From Brevipalpus yothersi (taxonomy: Eukaryota > Arthropoda > Arachnida > Trombidiformes > Tenuipalpidae): a stretch of 64,000 nucleotides of DNA. A program made the translations under genes and the position numbers. The notes below the pieces were generated by a model. It did not search any database, was not told the DNA's origin, and worked only from the letters and a program-made list of their open reading frames with translations. Where the stretch lies: NCBI GenBank assembly GCA_003956705.1, contig QZCP01000016.1, positions 80,992 through 144,991 of the forward strand. The letters run 5' to 3'. Shown here piece after piece: positions 37,350 to 47,316 of the stretch (positions are counted from its first letter, which is position 1; every line of letters starts with the position of its first letter).

Positions 37350-37768
37350 CATGAGCTTTCAATGATTTCGTAACATGATCAATCACTTTTCTAAGTTGTT
37401 GTATGAACAACAACTTCGAAAAGTTGTAAGAACAGAATCAAACAGAAATTTTGTAATAACAAATAAAAAATCGAAATTTTTCATAAGATTCAAGTATTTA
37501 TATCACCATGCGTGCAGTGAAGCTCTTTCAAGATTGAAGACTATCATTGAGAGCTTTAAAAATTTCTCTGTTGGGATGTCGAAATTCTAACAAAATCCAT
37601 TGATTTGAAGTTCGAAAATATTCTAGAAGACATTGCAGGAATTGGCCTTTCACATGCTTGGATTTAATTCCATGCAACTTTGGTCTTTTTCTCATCTATA
37701 TGATAGAATTAATCACGCAACTGATGCTGCTAGTTGCTCTTCTCTCGAGACGATCGAAAAAATAAAAT
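37350..37768 (+). pseudogene. Composite relic: receptor 5' flank joined to receptor C-terminal fragment
   Basis: From about 37350 to 37590 the sequence resembles the upstream flank of intact receptor copies (TTTTCATAAGATTCAAGTAT, GCGTGCAGTGAAGCTC). It then jumps straight to a degraded receptor C-terminus (SIDLKFENILEDIAG, then frame-shifted helix 7 remains and a TGA). The same composite occurs at about 46470-46890, so it was made once and duplicated. Confidence 0.7.
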
Positions 37769-38245
37769 GACACCAACAAATCAGTGAGAAAATACAACAT
37801 TCAGCAGATTGAAAAATAGTTTTCTTATGAGTAGTCTGATCTGGTGGCTTATTATGATTCTTATCACATGTTTTACAGAATTGAATTTATCTATCGGCTA
37901 GAATATTTTGGCTATCAGAATCACTTTCTCCTCCGGGTTAAATTTAGAGAAATCAAACGAAAATTGTTGCGGCAGAAAAAAATCAAAAGTTTCGATGTGT
38001 TTCAAGTCTTTGTATGAGTAATTCACTTGCGTGCATTGAAGTTCTTTTGAGACTGAGAAGTGCCATTAACAGTTTTAGTTTGATTTCTCTCAAATGAACA
38101 ACTACCATTATCATTTAAGAATGCCATTAAGAGATTGGAAAAAGGTTCTCATTTATTGTTCGGTGAGGCTTTTAATTCTTCTGAAGGCTCTTGTGGCTTA
38201 TTTCGGTGAGAATTGAGTCAGATGAGGTTTTTTCATTTCTGAAAA

Positions 38246-39490
38246 ATGCGTGAAGATCGTTGTACTGCTGATGAACGTTCAAAAATACTGAGAATAATGG
38301 AATTGAACGTTATGCGGCTTGTTATTTTCCCAAGTTTTTCTACTGATGATCCTGGTAACAATGAATTGAAGTGGACACAGATATTTCACCTCTCCTGCTT
38401 GATATTATCTGTTACTGAAGGTTTTCGATGTCTTGTGTTAGCTTTCACATCACCTGATAGCAAATTGGCTTATTACTTAGCTGATCCTGGCCCAGCATTC
38501 GGTGCTGCTCGTGATTTTTTTTGGCTCATGGGGGCAAATTATGTGTTTGCAAGTGCAGCAGGTATTTACCAATCTTACAAGCATCATTACTTGGGTAGAA
38601 CAGAGTGGACCGAATTTTTTCGGACTTTACTAGAAGAACTCCAACAGAAACCCAATGCAGAATTGGAAACGGGTCATGAGTTTGAATCAGGGAGGAATAA
38701 AAAACTGAGGAAAATGGTTCATTTGACACTCAAATATGGAGTTGTATCTTCTTTGACATCTGGCTTATTCTACGAATGTATACATGTGATTGCGCTCAGC
38801 ACTTTTCGACCTTATTCGTACATATTCACTTGGAGTGTTCATCAGATGATCCAATGCTTCATTGTCGCTTATTCTATTACTTCAGTCACCGCTGTAAGTC
38901 AAATTCTGAAATTCGAAATAACCTTCGCTCTGGTTTGGAGAATCGATGAGCTACGCGAAAAAATGAAAAAATTCGAAGGAGAATGTGTTCGAAGTTATTT
39001 TCATGAAGACAAGTTACTCGACGGATTCATGAGAGAATATCTTGAAAATCGACAAATAATAATCAACCAAAATGAATTCTGGAAAGACGTAGGAGGCTAT
39101 GCGCTCATATTCATGTCTACTGGGTTATTGTTCAATCTTCACTTACAGTTTTTTGTTCCTGCCCATTTATATGTGAAATTAGCATTTTTGTTTTGGGGCT
39201 TTCAGGCATTGGTTATCACCATAGTTGTACAGTTTCTTTCTGCAAATTGGCTTCGTAATTCTATGAGACAACTTCATCCTTCTTTTCGATGGGTTCTACC
39301 GAGGACACAATCTATTAATCTGAAGCTAAAGATAAAAAATATCTTAGAAGACGTTGCAGTTGTTGAACCATTCACATGTTTAGGTATGTTTTCGTACACT
39401 TCTCGAAACTTACTTCTACTATTAGTAGAACTTTCAATGCATTTTATGTTGCTGATTGCTCTCTATTCAAACCGAAAAGAAAGACTATGA
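38246..39490 (+). CDS. Gustatory-receptor-like seven-helix protein 2 (W type)
   Basis: Intronless, 414 aa; one residue longer than copy 1 in the loop after helix 2 (EELQQKPNAELE). Helix 4 begins FTWSVHQMIQCF, then ILKFEITFALVWRIDELREKM; the C-terminus is LYSNRKERL. It shares its 0.9 kb upstream region with the copy at 47317, also 414 aa, so these two are recent sisters by position as well as sequence. The start is an ATG at the position aligned in all copies, though its second codon differs (MREDRC instead of MSEDG). Function inferred only from the family: candidate contact chemoreceptor. Confidence 0.75.
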   Translation: MREDRCTADERSKILRIMELNVMRLVIFPSFSTDDPGNNELKWTQIFHLSCLILSVTEGFRCLVLAFTSPDSKLAYYLADPGPAFGAARDFFWLMGANYVFASAAGIYQSYKHHYLGRTEWTEFFRTLLEELQQKPNAELETGHEFESGRNKKLRKMVHLTLKYGVVSSLTSGLFYECIHVIALSTFRPYSYIFTWSVHQMIQCFIVAYSITSVTAVSQILKFEITFALVWRIDELREKMKKFEGECVRSYFHEDKLLDGFMREYLENRQIIINQNEFWKDVGGYALIFMSTGLLFNLHLQFFVPAHLYVKLAFLFWGFQALVITIVVQFLSANWLRNSMRQLHPSFRWVLPRTQSINLKLKIKNILEDVAVVEPFTCLGMFSYTSRNLLLLLVELSMHFMLLIALYSNRKERL

Positions 39491-40121
39491 AGTTTCCTGC
39501 TCGAGGATTCCAACATGGTTGTCTCGAAAACAATGCTTCATTGAAATACATCTTCATACAAAAAGAATTGAAGAAGGTTTCTTTATCATTGCATCGATTC
39601 AAGGGTGAAAAGTATTTTGACTTCAAGAGAAGCTGATAAAATCATCGGATATTTCCAGTTTCTTTGCAATAAGTCATTAAATAGAGACCAATCAAAATTG
39701 TAAGAATGCCTCGTCGAGCATCGTTTTCATACTTTTTGTGGAGGGCTTTTGGAGCTCGCAACAATTTCGAAATCAACCACTTCTCAAAGTTATTGTTCAT
39801 ATGAGCAAGATCAGAAAAAAATTTCGTACCATAAAATAAAAAATCAAAATTTTTCATGCCATTAACATCATCTTGCGTGCAGTGAAGCTCCTTTGAGACC
39901 AGAGACCATAATTAAGAGTCTCAAAAAGTCTCATTTATTGTCTTGAGAGACCATGAATTCTTTTGGGAGCATTTTAGGTAACTTTTTCGTAAATCATGGT
40001 CCAAGAAAACTCAATATAAAACCAATATCTAGATTTTTGTATGAATTTATATGTCATCTCTTTTTTCTTTATTTATTATTATTCCAGCATGAAGTGAGAT
40101 GAGATTCTAGTTTTCTGAAAG
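39491..40121. other. Receptor 3' flank followed by the next receptor 5' flank
   Basis: The first 200 bases match the 3' flanks of other copies. From about 39760 the sequence matches the shared upstream block of the receptors at 43867 and 50362. No gene of its own; presumed promoter of receptor 3 within the last 300 bases. Confidence 0.6.
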
Positions 40122-41363
40122 ATGTCCGAAAATGATTTCAGCTCTCACGAGCCTTCAAAGTTGCTGAAGGAAATGGAATCAAACGTCATGTGGCTCGTAA
40201 TTTTTCCTAGTTTTTCTTCCGGGGATCCTGGAAATAGTGATTTTAAGTGGAAACAAAGATTTCATCTCACTTGCTTGACACTATGCATACTTGGAGGTAT
40301 TCAATGCCTTGTATTGGCTTTCACATCACCTGATAGTAAATTGGTTTATTATTTAGCTGATTTCGGCCAAGCATTCGGCGCTGCTCGTGATTTTTTTTGG
40401 CTCATGGGCGCAAATTATATGTTTGCAGGTGCAGCAGGTATTTATCATTCCTATAAGTATCACTATTCGGGTAAAAGAGTGTGGACAGAATTTTTCTGGA
40501 CTCTACTTGGAAAGTCCCATGAACCCAGTGCAGATTTGGAAACGTTCCAGGAGCTTGGACCAGAGAAACTTGACAAATTGAGGAAGATGGTTTGTTTAAC
40601 ACTCAAATATGGCATTTTATATTCATTGATATCAGGTTCATTTTATGAATGTATACATTTGGTCATGTTCAGCACATTTCGGCCTTATTCATACATATTC
40701 ACAAGAACTGTTCATCAGATGATCCCGAGCTTCATTGTTGCTTATTCTGCTACTGGTGTAACCGCTGTTGGTCAAGTTCTGAAATCCGAGATAACTTATC
40801 TTCTTGTTTGGAAGATTGATAAGCTACGTGAAAAGTTGGAAACACTTGGTAGAAATCATGATCGAGGATGCCTTTCTAGGAACAGATTAATTGTTGGATT
40901 CTTGAAAGAATATATTGAAAATCGACAAAAAATAATCAACCAAAATGAATTCTGGAGAAACGTAGAGGGCTATTCGCTTATATTCATATGTATTGGATTA
41001 TTGTTCAATCTTCATTTGCAATTTTTTGTTCCAGTCCATTTATATGTCAAATTAGGAATATTATTCTATGGTCTTCAGTCATTGGTCATCTTCATCATTT
41101 TTAAGTTCCTTTCCGCCAATTGGCTTCGTAATTCTATAAGACAACTTCACCAATCTTTTCAACGAGCCTCACAAAGTACGAAATCCATTACTTTGAAGCT
41201 AAAGATCGAAAATATCTCAAAAGACGTTGCAGTTGTTGAACCATTCACTTGTATAGGTATGTTTCCGTACACTTCTCGAAACTTACTTCTTCTATTAGTT
41301 GAGATCGCCATGCAGTTTATGCTGCTGATTGCTGTCCATTCGAATCGAAAAGATAGACTATGA
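40122..41363 (+). CDS. Gustatory-receptor-like seven-helix protein 3 (K type)
   Basis: Intronless, 413 aa. Defines the second type: helix 4 starts FTRTVHQMIPSF and is followed by VLKSEITYLLVWKIDKLREK instead of the W-type ILKFEITF..WRIDELREKM. Helix 6 reads LFYGLQSLVIFIIF, also type-specific. C-terminus HSNRKDRL. Loop motif KIINQNEFWRNVEGYSLIF. All seven hydrophobic segments are intact and no stop or shift is present, so probably functional. Predicted to be a plasma-membrane chemoreceptor in gustatory neurons, by family only. Confidence 0.75.
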   Translation: MSENDFSSHEPSKLLKEMESNVMWLVIFPSFSSGDPGNSDFKWKQRFHLTCLTLCILGGIQCLVLAFTSPDSKLVYYLADFGQAFGAARDFFWLMGANYMFAGAAGIYHSYKYHYSGKRVWTEFFWTLLGKSHEPSADLETFQELGPEKLDKLRKMVCLTLKYGILYSLISGSFYECIHLVMFSTFRPYSYIFTRTVHQMIPSFIVAYSATGVTAVGQVLKSEITYLLVWKIDKLREKLETLGRNHDRGCLSRNRLIVGFLKEYIENRQKIINQNEFWRNVEGYSLIFICIGLLFNLHLQFFVPVHLYVKLGILFYGLQSLVIFIIFKFLSANWLRNSIRQLHQSFQRASQSTKSITLKLKIENISKDVAVVEPFTCIGMFPYTSRNLLLLLVEIAMQFMLLIAVHSNRKDRL

Positions 41364-41559
41364 AATTTTCAGCTCGAGGATTCCAACATTGTCAACAGTT
41401 CTACTTTAAGATACATCTTCATGAAAATGAATTGAAAAAGGCTTCATTATCCTGCATTGCATCGATTCAAGGGTAAAAAGTGTTTCAAATTTTTCCGATT
41501 TTTCTGCATCAGGTCCTTGAAGAGAGACCGCTCAGAATTGTTAGAATGCTTCGTCGATC

Positions 41560-41940
41560 ATGGCTAACGCCGGGATATGAGCAAATTCGTTGAAATTTCC
41601 ATTCAAGGTTTGTTTCAACGGTCATCTTGACTCATTGTTCGAACAATTATCAAGAAAACAGTATGAATAAACTATTTTATCACAGAATAATGATCCATAT
41701 ATTCTATTTACATATTTTTAAATATTCCGATAGCTCATTTCTTGTTTTGGAACTGGCTCCAAACACTGATGGGAATGCTTTGATTATGACTCAAAACTTT
41801 TTTATAGTCCTCGAAAGTGTATTTTTCATCGTTAGTACCACCAAACTTTGATGGGATCGATGAGGGTGGGCAATACCCACGTAAACCTTTTCATATCATT
41901 CCCATGAAATATTACTCTTTGACAAACCCTCTCGCTGGTG
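41560..41940 (-). pseudogene. CRAL-TRIO 3'-end fragment (copy 1)
   Basis: The minus strand from about 41940 to 41745 reproduces the C-terminus of the complete CRAL-TRIO gene at 54441-55274 (KFGGTNDEKYTFEDYKKVL, then SVWSQFQNKK and a stop), and 41600-41740 matches its 3' UTR. One extra T near 41890 shifts the frame upstream and all the lipid-binding domain is missing. It lies between receptor 3 and the next receptor unit. Confidence 0.8.
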
Positions 41941-42280
41941 AAAAGGTTTCGGAGTCCTTATCAAGATAATTATCATTATTAAGACGAGCAAAATCGAACA
42001 AATTTTGCATCCACAAATAGAAAATCGAAATTTTCCATGTGTCAAGTTCTTGCATCACAAGTCTTGAGCATCTCTTGCGCCGAGTTAAGCTATAAGAAAG
42101 TTTTTATCCATGGCACTAATAGAATATAAATATTTTTGGTTGCTTTTTTGATGAGAAATTAGGGGAAAATTGTTCAGAAAAAACAGAAAAATTAATATCT
42201 CGATTTTTGCGTGAATGAATATGCCATTTCTTGATCACGATCCCAGCATGAAGTGAGATGAGGCACTAGTTTTTGAAAAG

Positions 42281-43329
42281 ATGTCCGAAGATGGTTCTCG
42301 CTCGAACGAGCCTCCAAAATTGCTAAATGAAATGGAATTAAACGACATGTGGTTGGCGATTTTTTCTAGCTTATGAGGGCAAATTATATGTTTGCAGATG
42401 CAGCAGGTATTTATCATTCTTATAAGGATCACTATTTGAGTAAAAGAGTATGGACAGAATTTTTTTGGACTCTACTCGGAAAATCACATGAACTTGATGC
42501 AGAATCGGAAACGCTCCACGAGATTGGATCAAAGAGGCTTAAAGAACTGAGAAAATTGGTCCGTCTAACACTCAAATATGGAATTGTATTTTCTTCGACA
42601 TCTGGTTTTCTCTACGAATGCATGCATTTGGGTACGTTCAGCACCTTCCGATCTTATTCATACATATTCACAAAGACTGTTCATCAGATGATCCTGAGAT
42701 TCATTGCTATTTATTGCGCGTCTAGTGTAACCGCTGTTGGTCAAGTCTTGAAATCCGAGATAACCTACCTTCTTGTTTGGAAGATTGAAAAGCTGCATGA
42801 AAAATTGGAGACACTTGTTGGGAAACATGCTCGAGGATGTTTCTCTAAGGATGAATTAATTGCTGGAATTCTGAAAGAATATATTGAAAATCGACAAAAA
42901 ATAATCAACCAAAATGAATTCTGGAAAAACTTTGAAGGCTATGCGCTCTCATTCATATGTATTGGATTATTGTTCAATCTCCACTTACAATTTTTTGTTT
43001 CTGTCCATTTATATGTCAAATTAGGACTATTATTCTATGGTCTTCAGTCATTAGTCATTTCCATCATTGTTAAGTTTCTTTGCGCGAATTGTCTTCGTAA
43101 TTCCATGAGACGACTCCATCCATCTTTCCAACAAGTCTCACAGAGGACGAAATCCATTACTTTGAAGCTAAAGATTGAAAATATCTCAGAAGACGTTGCC
43201 ATTTTCGAACCATTCACTTGCTTAGATATTCTCACGTACACCTCTCGAAACTTACTGCTTCTATTTTTTGAGCTATCAATGCAATTTATGCTGATTGCTG
43301 TCTATTCGAATCGAAAAGATAGACTTTGA
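42281..43329 (+). pseudogene. Gustatory-receptor-like pseudogene (K type) with N-terminal deletion
   Basis: The normal start (MSEDGSRSNEPPKLL) is at 42281. After about 27 codons roughly 190 bases are missing: FSS is joined to the LMRANYMF of helix 2 with a one-base frame offset, so translation from 42281 stops at TGA near 42374. From 42373 on, 318 codons are open and well conserved (FTKTVHQMI, VLKSEITYLLVWKI, KIINQNEFWKNFEGYAL, YSNRKDRL), but helix 1 and half of helix 2 are gone. A recent pseudogene; a truncated product from the Met at 42373 cannot be excluded. Confidence 0.85.
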
Positions 43330-43866
43330 TGGACTTGGACATGGTTTCTTCGAAGATAGTTCTTCGTTGAGATACATCTTCATGTCAAGAATATTGCGAG
43401 AGGGTTCCCTATCATTCTGTATTTTAAGAGAAACTGATAAAATCATCGAATATTTTGGTAAATATCTGTAAAGATTTGAATAGTGAGTGAAGAGCTCATA
43501 GCAGCTTTCAACGATTTCATATCGAAATCAACCCCTTCTCGAAGTTATTGTTCTTATGAGCAAAATCAGACAAAAATTTCGTATCAACCAATAAAAATCG
43601 AATTTTTCATGCGATTCATATTCTTGTCTTGTATCTTGCGTGCAGAGGAGCTCCTTTAAGATCAGAGAGTATCCTTAAATGTTTCCAAAAGTTCTCATTT
43701 ATTGTCCTGAGAGACCATAAATTCTCTTGAGGCTTTTTTGTGAAGATTTCGTGAATGCTGTCCACGAGAACTCATAACCAATATTTTGATTTTTGTATAA
43801 ATGAATATGCCATTTCTTTTTCACGATTCCAGTATAAAGTAAGATGAGGTTCTAGTTCTTGAAAAG
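43330..43866. other. Receptor 3' flank and shared 5' flank
   Basis: About 100 bases of receptor-type 3' flank, then from about 43500 the conserved upstream block found before receptors 3 and 6. Presumed promoter region of receptor 4. Confidence 0.6.
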
Positions 43867-45108
43867 ATGTCCGAAGATAGTTCTTGCTCTCATGAGCCTT
43901 CAAAATTGCTAAAGGAAATGGAATCAAAAGTTGTGTGGCTCGTCATTTTCCCAAGTTTTTCTACTGGTGATCCTGGGAATAGTGATTTGAAGTGGAAACA
44001 GAGATTTCATCTCACCTGCTTAACAGTATGCCTACTTGAAGGTATTAAATGCCTTGTGTTAGCATTGACATCACCTGATAGTGAATTGGTTCATTATTTC
44101 TCTGATTTTTCAATCGCATTCGGTGCTGCGCGTGATTTTTTTTTGCTCATGGGTGCAAATTATATGTTCGCAGGTGCAGCAGGTATTTATCATTCTTATA
44201 AGTATCACTATTCGGGTAAAAGAGTATGGACAGAATTTTTTTGGACTCTACTCGGAAAATCACATGAACTTGATGCAGAATCGGAAACGCTCCACGAGCT
44301 TGGATCAAAGAGGCTTAAAGAACTGAGAAAATTGGTCCGTCTAACACTCAAATATGGAATTGTATTTTCTTCGACATCTGGTTTTTTCTACGAATGCATG
44401 CATTTGGGTACGTTCAGCACCTTCCGACCTTATTCATACATATTCACAAAGACTGTTCATCAGATGATTCAGAGGTTCATTATTGCTTATTCTGCTGCTG
44501 GAATAACCGCTGTTGGTCAAGTCTTGAAATCCGAGATAACCTATCTTCTTGTTTGGAAGATTGATTTGCTACATGAAAAGTTGGGGACATATACTAGGAA
44601 ATATGCACAAGGAAGTATCCCTATGGATGGACTACTCTTTGTAATTCTGAAAGAATATGTTAGAAATAGAGGGGAAATAATCAACCAAAATGAATTTTGG
44701 AAAAACGTGGAAGGCTATGGGCTCTTATTTATATGTATTGGATTTTTGTTCAATCTTCACTTGCAATTTTTCGTTCCTACCCATTTATATGTCAAATCAG
44801 CGCTATTGTTTTGGGGCTTCGAGGGATTGGTCATTTTCATCATTGTTAAGTTTCTTACCGCTAATTGGCTTCGTAATTCCATGAGACGACTCCATACATC
44901 TTTCCAACGAGCCTCACAGAGAACAAAATCTATTAATTTAAAGCTAAAGATCGGAAATATCTCAGAAGATGTTGCCGTTTTTGAACCATTTACTTGTTTA
45001 GATGTGTTTTCCTACACTTCTCGGAACTTACTTTTTCTATTAGTTGAGATTGCCATGGAGTTTATGCTGCTGATTGCTGTATATTCGAATCGAAAAGATA
45101 GACTATGA
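43867..45108 (+). CDS. Gustatory-receptor-like seven-helix protein 4 (K type)
   Basis: Intronless, 413 aa. K-type core (FTKTVHQMIQRF, VLKSEITYLLVWKIDLLHEK), but the helix-6 region LLFWGFEGLVIFII is the W form, as in receptor 1, suggesting gene conversion. The loop after helix 4 is unusual (TRKYAQGSIPMDGLLFVIL, RNRGEIINQNEFW), so this copy has diverged in its cytoplasmic loop. The central part (RVWTEFFWTLLGKSHELDAE, GIVFSSTSGF) is nearly identical to the pseudogene at 42281, marking a recent duplication or conversion. Ends YSNRKDRL. Confidence 0.75.
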   Translation: MSEDSSCSHEPSKLLKEMESKVVWLVIFPSFSTGDPGNSDLKWKQRFHLTCLTVCLLEGIKCLVLALTSPDSELVHYFSDFSIAFGAARDFFLLMGANYMFAGAAGIYHSYKYHYSGKRVWTEFFWTLLGKSHELDAESETLHELGSKRLKELRKLVRLTLKYGIVFSSTSGFFYECMHLGTFSTFRPYSYIFTKTVHQMIQRFIIAYSAAGITAVGQVLKSEITYLLVWKIDLLHEKLGTYTRKYAQGSIPMDGLLFVILKEYVRNRGEIINQNEFWKNVEGYGLLFICIGFLFNLHLQFFVPTHLYVKSALLFWGFEGLVIFIIVKFLTANWLRNSMRRLHTSFQRASQRTKSINLKLKIGNISEDVAVFEPFTCLDVFSYTSRNLLFLLVEIAMEFMLLIAVYSNRKDRL

Positions 45109-45369
45109 AGGACTTCTGCTCAAGGATTTCAACGTGGTTTACTCGGCACCAGTTCTATGTTGAGATACATGTATATCTTAAAAGAAATTAAAAAGGGGTT
45201 CTTTATCATCCTTTATTGCATCGATTCGAGGGTGAAAAGTACCTTGACTTCAAGAAAAACTGATAAAATCATCAAATATATCCGATTTCTCTGCATCACG
45301 TTCTTAAAAAGAGGCCGCTCAAAACTATTAGAATACTTCGTCGAGCAGGGCTAATGCCGGTAAATAAAG

Positions 45370-45730
45370 AGAATTCGTTAAAACTTTCATTCAAGGTTTG
45401 TTTTAATGGTCATCTTGACTCATTACTCAAACAATTATCAAGAAAGCAGTATGAATGAATTATTTTATCACAGATTAATAATGTTTACATTCTATGTACA
45501 TATTTATAAATATTTTGAAAGCTCATTTCTTGGATTTCTTGCTTTGGAACTGGCTCCAAACACTCATGAGAATGCTTTGACTATGGTCCAAAACTTTTTT
45601 ATAGTCCTCGAAAGTGTATTTTTCATCATTGGTACCACCAAACTTTGATGGAATGGATGAGGGTGGGCAACACTCATGTAAACCTTTCATATCATTTCCA
45701 TGAAATATTACTCTCAGACGATTCTTTTTG
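45370..45730 (-). pseudogene. CRAL-TRIO 3'-end fragment (copy 2)
   Basis: The minus strand again reads the C-terminus of the CRAL-TRIO gene (KFGGTNDEKYTFEDYKKVL region near 45640-45585) followed by its 3' UTR sequence to about 45400. It is closer to the complete gene than copy 1: PSKFGG, NDEKYTF and the FHGND block can be read. Everything N-terminal to the last about 45-60 codons is absent. Confidence 0.8.
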
Positions 45731-46088
45731 CTGGTGAGAGGTTTTCGGAATCCTTTATCAAGATATCAAGTTAGTTGATACGGGGCAGAATCAATAAAAA
45801 TTTTGCAACAATTGGCATCAACAAATAGAAGATCAAAATTTTTCATGTGTTTTAAGTTCATGTATCATGATATCATGATATCTCTTGCATGCTGTGAGGC
45901 TTCGAGAAAATCTTCATTCATGGCACTGGGGAAAATATGAATATTTTTGGGGGCTTTTTTGATAAAAACTTCGGAAACATTTCTCACGGAAAACAAAAAA
46001 ACAAAAATCTTGATTTTGAGCAAATGAAAAAATCATCTCTCTATCATGATTCCAGCATAAAGTCAAATGAGTTTCCACTTTTTAAAAG

Positions 46089-46890
46089 ATGTTCGAGAAT
46101 AGTTCTAATACTGATGAACTTTCAAAAATACTGAAGGAAATGGGATCAAATGCTATGCAGCTTGTTGTTTTCCCAAATTTTTCTACTGATGATCCTGAAA
46201 ACAGTGATTTGAAGTGGAAACAGAGGTTTCATCTCTTCTGTTTGATATTATATATATCTGTGATCGAAGGTTTTCGATACCTTGTGTTAGCATTCACATC
46301 GCCTGCTAGTGAATTGGTTTATTATTTAGCTGATTTCGGTCCAGCATTTGGTGTTGCACGTGATTTTTTCTTGCCCTTGGGCGCAAGTTATGTGCTCGCT
46401 GGGGCAGTAGGTATTTATCATTCTTACAAGTATCATTTTTTTGTTGAAAGAAGTGGATCAAATGATTTTAAAATGATTTCGTATTGGGATCAACCCCTTC
46501 TCTAAATTTTTGTTCATAAGAACAACAAATAAAAGTTCCGTAATAACAAATAAAAATCGAAATCTCTCATGCGATTCATGTCTTTTTTATCATCTTGCGT
46601 GCATTGAAGCTCTTTTAAGACCAAAAACTATCATTAAGAGCTTCAAAAAAGTTCTTTGTTGACAAGCCGACTTCTATTAGACATTTTTATCCTATGTTTC
46701 AGAGACTTTCCATTCAAACGAAATCCATCAAATTGAAATTCGAAAATATTCTAGAAGATATTGCAGAAATTAAGCTTCTCACATGCCTAGATTAATTTCC
46801 ATTCAATTCTCATCTCTTTCTCATTTACATAATAGAGCTACGCAACTGATGCTGTTAGTTGCTCGGGACAATAGAAGAAATAAAATGAAA
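46089..46890 (+). pseudogene. Gustatory-receptor-like pseudogene, N-terminal part fused to array flank
   Basis: An open frame from 46089 (MFENSSNTDELSKILKEMG) follows the receptor to helix 2 (YKYHFF, about 120 codons). At about 46445 it runs into sequence like the 5' flank of another copy, giving a short unrelated tail and a stop at 46503-46505. At about 46690-46890 a degraded receptor C-terminus follows (SIKLKFENILEDIAEIKLL). The middle of the receptor (helices 3-6) is missing. Consistent with unequal crossing-over inside the array. Confidence 0.8.
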
Positions 46891-47316
46891 CCTACAAGTT
46901 AGTGAGGAACCATAAAATTCAACTGATTGAAACAAGAATTTTTTTTATGAATACTCTAATCTTGGTGGCTTGTTATGATTCTTATCAATTGTTTTACAGA
47001 ATTAAATTGTTCTCTCGGCTAGAAAATTCTGGCTATCTAAATCAATTTCTCCTCGAGGTAGTTGTTCATTTGAGGGAAACCAAATGAAAGTTGTTACAGT
47101 AGGAGAAAAATCAAAATTTTCCATGTGTTTCAAGTACTTGTATAATGAGTACGCTAGTCACTTGCGTGCATCGAAGTTCTTTTGAGACTGAAGTGTATCA
47201 TTGAGACCTTCGAGAAAGTTTTTATTTATTGTCCTTCAACAATTTTAATTCTTCTGAGGAATCTATGAGCTTAATTTGATAAGAATTGAATCAGATGAAG
47301 TTCTCGTTTTAGAAAG
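46891..47316. other. Shared upstream region of receptor 5
   Basis: Closely resembles 37770-38245 upstream of receptor 2; presumed 5' regulatory region. No gene of its own. Confidence 0.6.

Noticed and set aside
42373..43329. 318-codon receptor frame considered as an intact, shorter receptor
   Set aside because: Its normal start at 42281 is present but separated by an about 190-base deletion and a frame offset; helix 1 and part of helix 2 are gone, so it is called a pseudogene.
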